From Candidatus Sumerlaea chitinivorans (GTDB taxonomy: Bacteria > Sumerlaeota > Sumerlaeia > Sumerlaeales > Sumerlaeaceae), in the NCBI GenBank assembly GCA_003290465.1, contig CP030759.1:2232001-2296000 (forward strand): 64,000 nucleotides of DNA, given 5' to 3'. This document shows, one piece after another, positions 20,153-28,710 of the stretch (its first letter is position 1; every line of letters begins with the position of its first letter). The translations under genes were made by a program, and so were the position numbers. Under the pieces are notes generated by a model, which worked only from the letters and a program-made list of their open reading frames with translations, had not been told where the DNA came from and ran no database searches.

Positions 20153-20911
20153 ATGAGATCTCGGACAAGCCGACGCAAGTTTCTGCTCACCATTGGAGCC
20201 GCAGCACCCGCTCTTGCCGCCGTCACCTCCAACCTGCTCCACGCGGCCGAAGGCACCACCGGTAGCGCCGCCCAGCAATCGGCGGCCACGGCGTCTACGG
20301 GGGGCCCCTTCACCCTGCCACCGCTTGGCTACGCCTACGAGGCGCTCGAGCCAACCATCGACGCCCAAACCATGCGCCTCCACCACGGCAAGCACCACGC
20401 CGCGTACGTCGAGAACCTCAACAAAGCCATCGCAGCGCATCCGGAGCTTGCCAACTGGAGCCTTGAGAAGCTGCTGACGAACCTCTCAGCCGTCCCCGCG
20501 TCCGCCCAGACCGCAGTGCGGAATCACGGAGGCGGCCACTGGAACCACACCTTTTTCTGGAAACTCATGACTCCCGGCGGGGCCAAGCAACCTTCGGGCG
20601 AGCTCGCCGACGCCATCCAAAGCACCTTCGGCGACTTTGCGAACTTCAAACGCCTCTTCGAAGAAGCCGGCGCCAAGGTCTTCGGCTCCGGGTGGGTGTG
20701 GCTTGTCCGTACCCCCGAAGGCAAGCTTCAAATCACGACCACCCCAAATCAGGACACGCTGATATCTTCGGGCCAGACCCCTATTCTCGGCAATGACGTC
20801 TGGGAACACGCCTACTATCTGAAATACCAAAACCGCCGTGGCGAGTACCTCAAGGCTTGGTGGAACGTCGTGAACTGGGACGTCGCAGCCGCAAATTTCG
20901 CGCAAAAATAA
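20153..20911 (+). CDS. Tat-exported Fe/Mn superoxide dismutase
   Basis: Dismutates superoxide outside the cytoplasm. The mature part is a full Fe/Mn SOD with metal ligands in [28 protein letters not shown] and DVWEHAYYL. Uniquely for this family it begins with a twin-arginine signal: [11 protein letters not shown], a hydrophobic stretch and an AxA-like cut near LLHAAEG, so it should fold with its metal in the cytosol and then be exported. The TTG at 20135 opens the frame earlier, but the ATG at 20153 gives a compact Tat n-region. Ala/Thr/Ser-rich residues 35-55 link signal and enzyme. A second, unsecreted paralogue lies at 38007. Roughly 80 nt after the PIN-TRAM gene. Confidence 0.88.
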   Translation: MRSRTSRRKFLLTIGAAAPALAAVTSNLLHAAEGTTGSAAQQSAATASTGGPFTLPPLGYAYEALEPTIDAQTMRLHHGKHHAAYVENLNKAIAAHPELANWSLEKLLTNLSAVPASAQTAVRNHGGGHWNHTFFWKLMTPGGAKQPSGELADAIQSTFGDFANFKRLFEEAGAKVFGSGWVWLVRTPEGKLQITTTPNQDTLISSGQTPILGNDVWEHAYYLKYQNRRGEYLKAWWNVVNWDVAAANFAQK

Positions 20912-21087
20912 GGAGGACGCGCCCCCGCGCCGGCTGTGGAGCATCCCCCGATCCTTCCACCTCTCGCCGGCGACCGCGCGTCTAACAGCACAAACCAAGA
21001 CAGTGCGGGCCCGACTGCATCACCGCCTGTCCGGCTCGCCGCTGGCGGGTGAAAGCAAAGCCGTGCTTCTGCGACAGCCTCTGGCGT

Positions 21088-22092
21088 TTAGCTCATCGAA
21101 ATCTCTGAGCTATCGCCGACGTTCAGCCGCATCATGTTGCCGCAGACCTTAGCATTATCGCTGATGATGGAGTCCTGCAGGACTATGTTCGTGACCTCGG
21201 CGCTTTCGCCGATGATCGAGTTGCGCACGATGCACGAGCGCAAGCTCGTCCCCGCCGAAATGCTCACGTACGGCCCGACGATGCTGCTCTCGATCTTCAC
21301 ACTTTCGTCAATCGCCACGGGCATGATGATCACTGACCCCGGATAGCGATCGTTGAGCCGGCCGTACTCCGCAAAGTCCTGAATTTTGTAGTCGAGCAGA
21401 TCCCGATTCGTCAGGAGCATCGTCTCCGGCTTTCCGCAATCGTACCACCCCTCGACCATGAACACGCGCATCTGCTCGCCCCGTTCGAGCATGAGCTGAA
21501 GTGCGTCCGTGAGCTGAATCTCGCCCTTCGTGCGCTTGCCCGAGGCGATGTTCTCGTCCAAGCAGTCGAAGAGCACTTTCGGGCGGCGAACGAAGTAGAG
21601 CCCCACGATTGCCAAGTTGCTGGGCGGAACATCCGGCTTTTCCACCAGCCGCTTAATGTGCCCCGATTTATCCAGCTCCACCACACCGAACCTGCGCGGA
21701 TCCTCCACCTTCTTTACCCCGATGGCCGTCTCCTCGCCTTCGATCACGCTCGCCAAGTCCGCTTTGAAGATCGTATCGCCCAGCACGATGAGCACAGCTT
21801 CGTCCTCGTAGTGGTAGGGCTTGGCCAGACTAATGGCATGGCCGAGCCCCAGCATTTCCTCTTGCTCCACGAAATTCGTGCGGAATTTCACTGTCCGCTC
21901 CACATATTCGCGGATCATCTCTCCCTTGTAGCCCACGATGAACGTCACTTCCTCGATCCCCAATTCCGTTAGGTCATCGAGGATATGCCCAAGAATCGGC
22001 TTACCGGCGACCGGCAGCAGGACTTTCGGCGCCGTGTAGGTGTGGGGACGCAAACGCGTGCCAATCCCCGCCACTGGAACGATTGCTTTCAT
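21088..22092 (-). CDS. sugar-1-phosphate nucleotidyltransferase with left-handed beta-helix tail
   Basis: Predicted to activate a sugar 1-phosphate with a nucleoside triphosphate for envelope or polysaccharide precursors. The nucleotidyltransferase signature is at the very N terminus (VPVAGIGTRLRP then APKVLLPVAGKP). Further landmarks are LGLGHAISLAKPYH, VLIVLGDTIF with the metal Asp, GVVELDKSGHIKRLVEKP and GWYDCGKPETML. Residues about 262-334 form hexapeptide-like turns (SIVGPYVSISAGTSL, SIIGESAEV, SIISDNAKV). The length and layout match RmlA-long/archaeal-type bifunctional-looking enzymes; whether it makes dTDP-, UDP- or GDP-sugar is not readable. GAGGAGC precedes the ATG. Confidence 0.85.
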   Translation of the reverse strand: MKAIVPVAGIGTRLRPHTYTAPKVLLPVAGKPILGHILDDLTELGIEEVTFIVGYKGEMIREYVERTVKFRTNFVEQEEMLGLGHAISLAKPYHYEDEAVLIVLGDTIFKADLASVIEGEETAIGVKKVEDPRRFGVVELDKSGHIKRLVEKPDVPPSNLAIVGLYFVRRPKVLFDCLDENIASGKRTKGEIQLTDALQLMLERGEQMRVFMVEGWYDCGKPETMLLTNRDLLDYKIQDFAEYGRLNDRYPGSVIIMPVAIDESVKIESSIVGPYVSISAGTSLRSCIVRNSIIGESAEVTNIVLQDSIISDNAKVCGNMMRLNVGDSSEISMS

Positions 22093-22488
22093 GCTCCTCG
22101 CCTCAATCAGAGAATAATGCGCGATCCCGCGAAAACGATCTCACCGAATCGCACCTTGACGCTCATCCAACGCTGAGGCGCCACGCAAGCACGTTTTCGC
22201 GCAATCGATGTCCTGTCCCCAGTCGTCTCGCATCCCAGCCTCGGGGGCCGCCCTCCTCTCCCACTATCACGGCCCAACACCGCTGGCACGTTGCGCCCCG
22301 CACTTAGCCACTTTCAGTCAGCTCGCGCCACCTTCCTACCGCCCCCGACCCAACACCACGGACGCGCTCATGAGTGCATGTGAAAAAAGTCGCGAATAAG
22401 TCACATTCCTCGTTGACTTTTCGACGTGTGGGGTCCAGAGGCCAGCTATTCTACTTTCTGACAAAATTAGCCTTGGAGTGAGCGAACC
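22093..22488. promoter_or_regulatory. divergent intergenic region upstream of the porin gene
   Basis: 396 bases. Near the porin side, a TTGACT word (22413-22418) overlaps an inverted repeat: AAAAGTC (22385-22391) and GACTTTT (22415-22421). No clear -10 element at normal spacing was found. The remaining bases contain no credible gene. Confidence 0.3.
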
Positions 22489-24129
22489 ATGAAATATTGG
22501 GTGCGGTGGGAGGCGCGCGAACGTCGAGCGCAGCAGAAGGTTTCATCCTTTGCGTGGAGTCTCAGACATTCCCCGAGGGGCGTTCCAAGGACGCCGATTC
22601 TTCTTGTAGCGCTTCTCCTCGCAAGCGCCGCATTCGCTCAGCAGACCACAACCAGTGAGCTTGTCGCGTCGCCCGCGAAGCGAGAGGCAGTTTCCGCACC
22701 TAACGCACAACCCGCGGCCGAAAAGAAAGCCGAACCGATCGTCGGCGAGGACCGCCAACCCGCAAAGAAGGCGCCCGCCGTGACCGCCGAAACCAAGCAG
22801 GCCCCGAAGCCCGAAGAACGTGAGCACCTCCTGCCGCCGCTCGTCTGGGGGCAAAACGATGAGTGGAAGCTCCAATTCGGCGGCAGCGTCCAATTCCGCA
22901 ACGAGTACCGCCACAACTTCGACATGCGCAGCGAAATCTCCGACAACGACCACCTTTCGTTCGTGCGCACCTATATCAATCTCGACCTCACCTATCGCGA
23001 GATCGTCCGCGTCTTCTTCGAAACCCTCGACGCCCGCGTCTGGGATGAAAACGTCGACCGCATGGCCACCGACCACTGGGACGTTCAGCAATTCTTCGTC
23101 GAGCTCAAGGACGCGCCCAAATCCCCGTGGACCCTGCGCCTCGGCCGCCAACGCCTGCCCATCATCAGTGAGGGCTACGTCTGGGGCCTCCCGCCCGTCG
23201 AATACTACTGGTGGAACTTCGTCCCCGTCTTCGACGGCGCCATGCTCGACTACAAAACCAAGGACGTCCAAACCCACATCTTCCTGCTCCAACCTCTCAC
23301 CTTTGCGCGCATCCGCGACGGCGTGATGACCACCGGCCACGCCAGCGAACTCAACCGCACTTGGCACTACGGCATTTATAGCCAGCTCAAGAAGTGGGCC
23401 CCGCACACCGTGGACCTCTTCTTCCTCGGCCTCTCCGATCAGGACAACGACCGCACATGGCCCGCCCCCAACCTCAGCGAGCAAGGGCGCAACGGCACCA
23501 CCAACCGCTACACCGTCGGCACCGCCCTGCGCGGCCCAATCCGCAAGTACGACAGCGGCACCCTTGGCTATGGCCTTGCCACCGCCTACCAGTTCGGCAA
23601 CTGGTCCAACAACGACATCCGCGCGTGGATGCTCCATGCCGACATCAACTACACGTGGGAGCATCACCCGTGGAAGCCCAAACTCACCCTGCTGACCAAC
23701 ATCGCCAGCGGCGACCGCAAGCCCGGCGACGACGTCAACAACCGCTTCAATCCCCTCTACGGTGCCTCCCACTACGGCTACGGCGTCATCGATTTCTTCC
23801 GCCTGAGCAACATCCGTCAGATCGGCGTCACTTATGCCATCAAGCCCCACGAGAAGGTCAAGTTGGTGGCCGAATACCACCACTTCTGGCTCGACTCACG
23901 CACCGACGCATGGGGCTCACCCATCGGCATGAATTTCGGGCGCGACCCATCCGGCAACTCCGGACGCGACGCCGGCGACGAAGTCGACCTCACCCTCACC
24001 TACACCCATTCGAAGCGCTGGCAGAGCGAGCTCGGCTTCGCCTACTTCTTCCCCGGCAACTTCGCCAAGAAGCAAGGCCGCGACGACGGCGCCCACTTCC
24101 TCTTCCTGCAGACAATCTATAAGTTCTGA
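22489..24129 (+). CDS. alginate-export (AlgE-type) outer-membrane beta-barrel porin
   Basis: Predicted outer-membrane channel. An unusually long basic N-region (about 33 residues) precedes the hydrophobic core ILLVALLLASAAFA and a likely cut at AFAQQ. Residues 50-115 are an Ala/Lys/Glu-rich linker. The rest alternates beta-strands typical of the alginate-export family: EWKLQFGGSVQFRNEYR, the WDEN/arginine-rich LRLGRQRLP strand, EYYWWNF, DYKTKDVQTHIFLL. It ends in FLQTIYKF, the C-terminal aromatic expected by the BAM assembly machinery, so the TGA at 24127 is the natural end even though an in-frame repeat tract follows. GGAG lies 10 nt before the ATG. The real substrate is not readable. Confidence 0.78.
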   Translation: MKYWVRWEARERRAQQKVSSFAWSLRHSPRGVPRTPILLVALLLASAAFAQQTTTSELVASPAKREAVSAPNAQPAAEKKAEPIVGEDRQPAKKAPAVTAETKQAPKPEEREHLLPPLVWGQNDEWKLQFGGSVQFRNEYRHNFDMRSEISDNDHLSFVRTYINLDLTYREIVRVFFETLDARVWDENVDRMATDHWDVQQFFVELKDAPKSPWTLRLGRQRLPIISEGYVWGLPPVEYYWWNFVPVFDGAMLDYKTKDVQTHIFLLQPLTFARIRDGVMTTGHASELNRTWHYGIYSQLKKWAPHTVDLFFLGLSDQDNDRTWPAPNLSEQGRNGTTNRYTVGTALRGPIRKYDSGTLGYGLATAYQFGNWSNNDIRAWMLHADINYTWEHHPWKPKLTLLTNIASGDRKPGDDVNNRFNPLYGASHYGYGVIDFFRLSNIRQIGVTYAIKPHEKVKLVAEYHHFWLDSRTDAWGSPIGMNFGRDPSGNSGRDAGDEVDLTLTYTHSKRWQSELGFAYFFPGNFAKKQGRDDGAHFLFLQTIYKF

Positions 24130-24140
24130 GGACCGCGATC

Positions 24141-24345
24141 GAGCCTGAATGACAACGCACAACTGAGTCTGGATGGGAACTCACAAGCGAGTCTGAACAA
24201 GAGCGCACAACACCGTCTGGATGAGAAGAAACCATCGAGCCTGAACGACAACACCCAATTAAGTCTGAAGGAGAATGCAGAATCGTCTGCTTGAGGATGC
24301 ACAACGAAGTCAGAAACAGAGCACACAAGCGAGTCTGAAAAAGGT
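24141..24345 (+). repeat. degenerate 24-nt tandem repeat, about 8.5 units
   Basis: Units begin at 24141, 24165, 24189, 24213, 24237, 24261, 24283, 24307 and 24331, with period 24 except one 22-nt unit. The approximate consensus is GAGTCTGAATGAGAACGCAC followed by AAGC. One reading frame, the same as the preceding porin gene, stays open through six units and would encode the octapeptide pattern S-L-(N/D/K)-x-(N/K)-(A/S/T)-Q-x until TGA at 24292. After the 22-nt unit the pattern continues in another frame (RLLEDAQR, SQKQSTQA). No start codon or Shine-Dalgarno box is associated. Units abut directly, so this is not a CRISPR. It may be a decayed small gene or a noncoding repeat. Confidence 0.75.
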
Positions 24346-24358
24346 TGTATCACTCCCC

Positions 24359-24397
24359 AAGCTCTCGGCCCCTCCCCCGCCGAGGGCTTCTTTTTTT
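24359..24397 (+). terminator. Rho-independent terminator after the porin gene and repeats
   Basis: An 11-bp stem, AAGCTCTCGGC (24359-24369) with GCCGAGGGCTT (24379-24389), one T-G pair and a C-rich 9-nt loop, is followed by C and seven T. It ends the porin transcript and separates it from the accessory genes. Confidence 0.85.
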
Positions 24398-24566
24398 GTG
24401 GCCATTCCGACAACCCGCCCCCCTCGGTTTCATGCGCACTTGACAAAACGCAGGTCTTGGCAGAGATGACATGGATAAACTTTCAAAATAAGCTTGCGAT
24501 AGCGATTGCTGCCTGTCCAAATCAGGGATGAATCATAGCAATCACGGGGGGCGGAGAAAGACCCAG

Positions 24567-25427
24567 ATGAGTGGTAAGAGAGGTTTTTCGGTAACGATTT
24601 TCATCCCCACGGGTGAACCAGAGGGCTTACGCATTGTGGAAAAAACCAATTGGAGCGGGGTTGGTGTTGTGTTTCCACGCGCTCAATTCCCTCTAGCACG
24701 CCAGCGGAAGGAACTACAATGCGCAGGCGTTTATATCCTTTGGGCACCAAACGAGACCGGCCTTCTGCCACGGGTCTATATCGGTGAGGGGGATCCCGTA
24801 TTGTCCCGTCTCGACCAACATGCCAAGCAAAAAGACTTTTGGACACACGCGGCGGTCTTCACAAGTAAGGACCAGAATCTGAATAAAGCCCACGTCCAGT
24901 ATCTTGAGGCAAGACTTGTGGCATTAGCAAATGACGCAAGACGGGCTGAACTAGACCATGGCAATGTCCCCAAACTTCCTGCTCTTTCCGAAGCTGAGAG
25001 CGCCTATGCAGAAGCGTTTCTTGACGATGTCTTGCTCTGCCTCCCCGTGGTGGGAGTGTCGTTTTTTGAGAAGGCAAAGATCGATGCACCGAAATCCAGC
25101 GATTTAATCATCAGGTCCAAGAAGTGCATCGAAGCGAGAGGCGTTGAAACTCCTCAGGGATTCATTGTCCGCGCTGGCTCTCAGGCTGCTAAGGACGAGA
25201 CACGCTCCCTTTACGAGACCTATAGAAACTTACGCAACTCCCTACTCAAACAGGGGATTCTTAAAGATGAGGGGTCTCACCTTGTCTTCACGCAAGATTA
25301 TCCATTCGAATCACCATCGGCGGCAGCCGCTGTCGTCCTCGGGAGATCAGCCAACGGACTCACGGAATGGAAAGACCCCAAAGGTCGCATGCTCAAAGAA
25401 ATCAGGCAAGCATTTTTCGTGGAATGA
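24567..25427 (+). CDS. GIY-YIG nuclease-like protein with C-terminal DUF4357
   Basis: A 286-residue protein. After an N-terminal beta region (TIFIPTGEPEGLRIVEKTNW) comes a GIY-YIG-type core: GVYILWAP, then RVYIGEGDPVLSRLDQH with the family Arg, then FWTHAAVF and NKAHVQYLEARL containing the late Glu. The C-terminal part (GVETPQGFIVRAGSQA through GLTEWKDPKGR) matches the DUF4357 pattern. Related architectures occur beside restriction and other defence genes; catalytic activity is not proven here. The ATG at 24567 is preceded by GGAG at 10 nt; the ATG at 24528 has a poorer leader. First gene of the lower-G+C block; a hairpin at 25568 may end its transcript. Confidence 0.75.
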   Translation: MSGKRGFSVTIFIPTGEPEGLRIVEKTNWSGVGVVFPRAQFPLARQRKELQCAGVYILWAPNETGLLPRVYIGEGDPVLSRLDQHAKQKDFWTHAAVFTSKDQNLNKAHVQYLEARLVALANDARRAELDHGNVPKLPALSEAESAYAEAFLDDVLLCLPVVGVSFFEKAKIDAPKSSDLIIRSKKCIEARGVETPQGFIVRAGSQAAKDETRSLYETYRNLRNSLLKQGILKDEGSHLVFTQDYPFESPSAAAAVVLGRSANGLTEWKDPKGRMLKEIRQAFFVE

Positions 25428-25567
25428 GTTTAGCAGCTGGAGAGATGATTGTACGCACACATTTTGCGAATTACGGGATATTCAAGGTTGAGGCTACCAT
25501 GTTATGTTGTGAGTTGCAATTACCAACCGTAGGGGGTTGAATGTAAGGATGCGAACTCTGTTGCTAA

Positions 25568-25596
25568 AACGAGTCAGAACAACTCTGTCGTTTTTT
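25568..25596 (+). terminator. possible terminator after the GIY-YIG gene
   Basis: AACGA and CAGA (25568-25578, two unpaired bases between them) pair with TCTG and TCGTT (25584-25592) around the loop ACAAC, and the run continues as six T in total. If real, it separates the GIY-YIG gene from the helicase operon. Confidence 0.4.
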
Positions 25597-25686
25597 GCTT
25601 CAGCAGCTTTTGCCCCGCCACAATTCTCCCAAGTAACTTTCTCCGACCAACGTCGCTAAGAACTACTTGTTAAGGGAGTCACCACG

Positions 25687-28071
25687 ATGAATGCTGATAT
25701 CCGTACCGATATTGATCTTGGATTTATCCAGTATTTGAAGGAGTTTGATGCCCTCCGCGATAACGATGAGATAGCTACGCATGTCGAGTCTGCATCGTTT
25801 CCTGCGTTCGCAACAGACGCTGAAATGAACGAAGTTCTGAAAAAAACCGGACTCGGCTCAAAGCTTTTAGAAGCTTTAAGACGAATGAATATTTCCAAGC
25901 TCTATAAGCATCAGGTTGAAGCCATTTTAGCCATATTAGGTGGCCAAGACGTCGTACTCGAAGCAGGGACTGCAAGCGGAAAGACCCTCAGCTTTAACAT
26001 CCCAGTGGTTTCACAAATACTTAAGGAGAAGTTTAAAGCACACGCCCTTGTCATTCATCCCATGAAAGCCGTTTCAAATGATCAGTACCGCCAATTTACA
26101 ACCCTCACAGAGCACCTCACAGCTCAAGGACTAAATAAGGTGGAAGCTTGGGTTGTGGATGGAGACACAGCAAAGGAGCACCTGGGCTGGTTGAAAGAGA
26201 CGCCTGTTCCAGTTTTGTTCACAAATCCAGAGATGCTTCATTTAACCTTCCTACAGGCTTTCGACAAATGGCGGCCATTTCTTTCAAGGTTACGGTATGT
26301 AATACTCGATGAGATCCATGAGTATCGTGGGTATTTCGGGACAAACGTCGCTTTCTTGTTACGTCGCTTCTTTGCCAAACTCGCTCTTGAAGGCATACGT
26401 CCTCAAGTCATCTTGGCCACGGCTACATGCGGAAATCCGTTGGAACACGCACAACGACTCACTGAACGCAACTGTACATTGGTCCGCTTGCCAAATCGAG
26501 TTAATCCTGAACGGCATTACATCTTTGTGGTACCGTCTCTGCCAGAGCATGATTTTATGACGATTTACAAGCTACGGATTGCGCTCGCAACTCTTGCAGC
26601 TGTTTCGAAAGGGATGTCCACAATCGTTTTTTGTCCCTCTCGGAAAATGGTTGAAGATTTAGCGTCGTGGACTCGTAAGAAGGCACCAGAGTACGGTATT
26701 CCTGCCGAGCTAATCGCTCCTTACAAGTCTGGATACACTTCTGAACAACGCCGGTCGGTCGAAGAGAAGCTTCGCGAAGGCGAGATTAGGGCCGTCTTCT
26801 GCACCAATGCCCTTGAAATTGGTATCGACATTGGCCGACTTGATGTCTGCATCCTCGCTGGATTTCCTGACAGTGTTTTGTCAACTTGGCAACGTATTGG
26901 ACGAGTTGGCCGAAGTTTTGACAAAAAAGCGTACGTGCTGGCGTATGCACTCAATAATCCATTTGATAAGCTATTAGCCGCGCAGCTCGAAACCTTTTTC
27001 ACTAAACCATTGGATCAAATTCTTGTGGCCATCAATAACGAGGAAATCTTCGAACGGCACGTACCATTAATTCGCCACGAATGTGGTTTACCCCATAGCT
27101 CGCGGTCTCCAAACATTCCTGCGGTTATTCGTGATGCTTTTGGTCCGTCCGTAACCCAAATGCTCGCCCAAAAACTAGCAAACCGTAATTTCGCAAAAGG
27201 CATTAAGCCTAATTATGGATCGTTAAGCCTACGAGGTAATTTTGACCATGTTCTTAAACTGGTACACAAAGGCACAGAAATCGGCGAAATTTCCGCAACA
27301 CAGCAATTCCGGGAAGCTTATCTGGGCGCAATTTACCAGCACTTTGGGACTTCCTACAAAGTGATCTCACACTTGGCTGATAGCATCGAACTTGAGCTGG
27401 AGGAATCCTATCTTGCAACAGAAGGCAAGTTTTGGACGAATATAGATCGTTCCGAGACTTTGGCTGGCCGAAGATTTGGCGAACAAGTTGCAACGTATTT
27501 CGGAAAAATCACCGTTTACGAAAATTTTGGCGGTTACCGATTAATTGATACGCGCACACAGTCTTGTCTTGAGGACACAAAGGCCAACAGTGCTCGCCAG
27601 CTTTCCGTTCGTGGGTTTTGGATCCACTTTGAGGACGTTGCTGTTTTTGACCAATCCCTGAATCATGACCAGCAACTAAAGCATTTACTTTTCCATCTCG
27701 AACAACTCCTTCGAATTGGTGCTCCGTTTATCTTGCCTTGTGATCGTCATGATTTTGCTACTCATTCAAGCGCAGACTGCGTATACCTCTACGAGACTGT
27801 ACCCGGCGGAATTGGCATTGCCGAAAAAACACTCGAGATTTGGCCAGAGATTATTCGCACAGCCTTAGACATTGTGGAGAAGTGTAGTTGCAAACGTGGG
27901 TGTCCCAAATGTATCATCCCTCCACGCACACCGGTAGAAGAGACAAAAGTACATAAAGAACATGCTCTCGCCGTGGGGAGGCGACTCCTCGAGCTTTATC
28001 ATCGCTTTGCCTCGGAGTCTCCAATGCGTTTGGATCCCGCGACAGGGGCATGGGTTTCGGAACTTTTATGA
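25687..28071 (+). CDS. DEAD/DEAH-box helicase, MrfA/YprA-like, with C-terminal Cys4 motif
   Basis: A 794-residue SF2 helicase. Residues 72-76 (LYKHQ) are the Q-like motif. Walker A is AGTASGKT (93-100), where the usual second Gly-rich position reads Ala. LVIHPMKAVSNDQ is motif Ia, DEIHEY (208-213) motif II, ATATCGNP motif III, LEIGIDIGRLDVCI motif V and WQRIGRVGRS motif VI. The C-terminal third ends with CSCKRGCPKC (Cys 733, 735, 739, 742), the zinc-binding arrangement of the MrfA/DUF1998-type C-terminal domain. B. subtilis MrfA is a 3'-5' helicase of mitomycin-C repair working with the nuclease MrfB; no MrfB is present. GGGAG lies 8 nt before the ATG. Low G+C codons mark it as foreign to the surrounding genes. 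First gene of a three-gene operon. Confidence 0.88.
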   Translation: MNADIRTDIDLGFIQYLKEFDALRDNDEIATHVESASFPAFATDAEMNEVLKKTGLGSKLLEALRRMNISKLYKHQVEAILAILGGQDVVLEAGTASGKTLSFNIPVVSQILKEKFKAHALVIHPMKAVSNDQYRQFTTLTEHLTAQGLNKVEAWVVDGDTAKEHLGWLKETPVPVLFTNPEMLHLTFLQAFDKWRPFLSRLRYVILDEIHEYRGYFGTNVAFLLRRFFAKLALEGIRPQVILATATCGNPLEHAQRLTERNCTLVRLPNRVNPERHYIFVVPSLPEHDFMTIYKLRIALATLAAVSKGMSTIVFCPSRKMVEDLASWTRKKAPEYGIPAELIAPYKSGYTSEQRRSVEEKLREGEIRAVFCTNALEIGIDIGRLDVCILAGFPDSVLSTWQRIGRVGRSFDKKAYVLAYALNNPFDKLLAAQLETFFTKPLDQILVAINNEEIFERHVPLIRHECGLPHSSRSPNIPAVIRDAFGPSVTQMLAQKLANRNFAKGIKPNYGSLSLRGNFDHVLKLVHKGTEIGEISATQQFREAYLGAIYQHFGTSYKVISHLADSIELELEESYLATEGKFWTNIDRSETLAGRRFGEQVATYFGKITVYENFGGYRLIDTRTQSCLEDTKANSARQLSVRGFWIHFEDVAVFDQSLNHDQQLKHLLFHLEQLLRIGAPFILPCDRHDFATHSSADCVYLYETVPGGIGIAEKTLEIWPEIIRTALDIVEKCSCKRGCPKCIIPPRTPVEETKVHKEHALAVGRRLLELYHRFASESPMRLDPATGAWVSELL

Positions 28072-28125
28072 CCGGTTTGTCAGCACAATTAGCTCCGTAA
28101 TTCCGCTTTTCTGGGAGAGTCGAAG

Positions 28126-28710
28126 ATGAACGAAGCTGACAACAACTTAGCGAAGGCATTCGAACTGCTCGTCGAAGAGCTAAACCGATCCAGCAAAACC
28201 GTCGTGGAGCAGGGAATCGAGGCCATGCGGTTGGGCGACTACGAGAAGGCCCGGCACAGTACCGTCCATGCAGAACGCCTCAGAGAGCTGGAATCAAGAG
28301 TCAGAGCTTTGCAGCATGAATGGCTCCAAATAAAAACTGAAACACGGAGTCCGCGAGACACCAAACTGTTAGCGCTATCGAAACGACCTCGGGTTTCTCA
28401 CCGCCAGGGCGAGCGCACCCCTCACGAAGCATTTCGAAAACCCATCTTGGAGGCTCTTGTGAAACTTGGTGGCAAAGCTCCGGTTAGTGATGTACTCTTG
28501 CTCGTCCGCGAACAGATGCGGCCTTACTTCAAACCTGCCGATTGGGCTCCCTTGGCTTCAAACCCCACCACTTCTCGATGGAGAAATGCTGCCCAATGGT
28601 GTCGACTCTTCCTAGTGCAGGAAGGACTACTGAAAGAGGACTCGCCCCGCGGAATTTGGGAGATCACCGAGGCTGGGCGGGAGTGGCTGAAACATGAAAC
28701 CTCGGAGTAA
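28126..28710 (+). CDS. winged-helix protein resembling the Mrr N-terminal domain
   Basis: A 194-residue protein. Residues 1-75 are predicted helical and charged (MNEADNNLAKAFELLVEEL, LRELESRVRALQHEW), probably coiled coil. Residues about 100-194 match the Mrr_N-type winged helix that usually recognises DNA: ILEALVKLGGKAPVSDVL, SRWRNAAQWCRLFLVQEGLL, then RGIWEITEAGREWL. There is no Mrr nuclease domain. GGGAGAG precedes the ATG by 6 nt. It starts 54 nt after the helicase and overlaps the next gene by 17 nt, so the three genes are expected to be translated from one message. Likely the DNA-targeting or regulatory subunit, by inference. Confidence 0.75.
   Translation: MNEADNNLAKAFELLVEELNRSSKTVVEQGIEAMRLGDYEKARHSTVHAERLRELESRVRALQHEWLQIKTETRSPRDTKLLALSKRPRVSHRQGERTPHEAFRKPILEALVKLGGKAPVSDVLLLVREQMRPYFKPADWAPLASNPTTSRWRNAAQWCRLFLVQEGLLKEDSPRGIWEITEAGREWLKHETSE

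Noticed and set aside
22543-23883. 446-residue minus-strand frame opposite the porin gene
   Set aside because: The plus strand has a signal peptide, beta-strands and a C-terminal Phe; the antisense frame arises from the G+C bias at third positions.
24141-24345. Regular repeats that could suggest a CRISPR array
   Set aside because: Units are contiguous, degenerate and only 24 nt apart, leaving no spacers, and no cas gene is near.
28126-28710. Mrr-type restriction endonuclease
   Set aside because: Only the N-terminal winged helix is present; the PD-(D/E)xK nuclease domain is missing.
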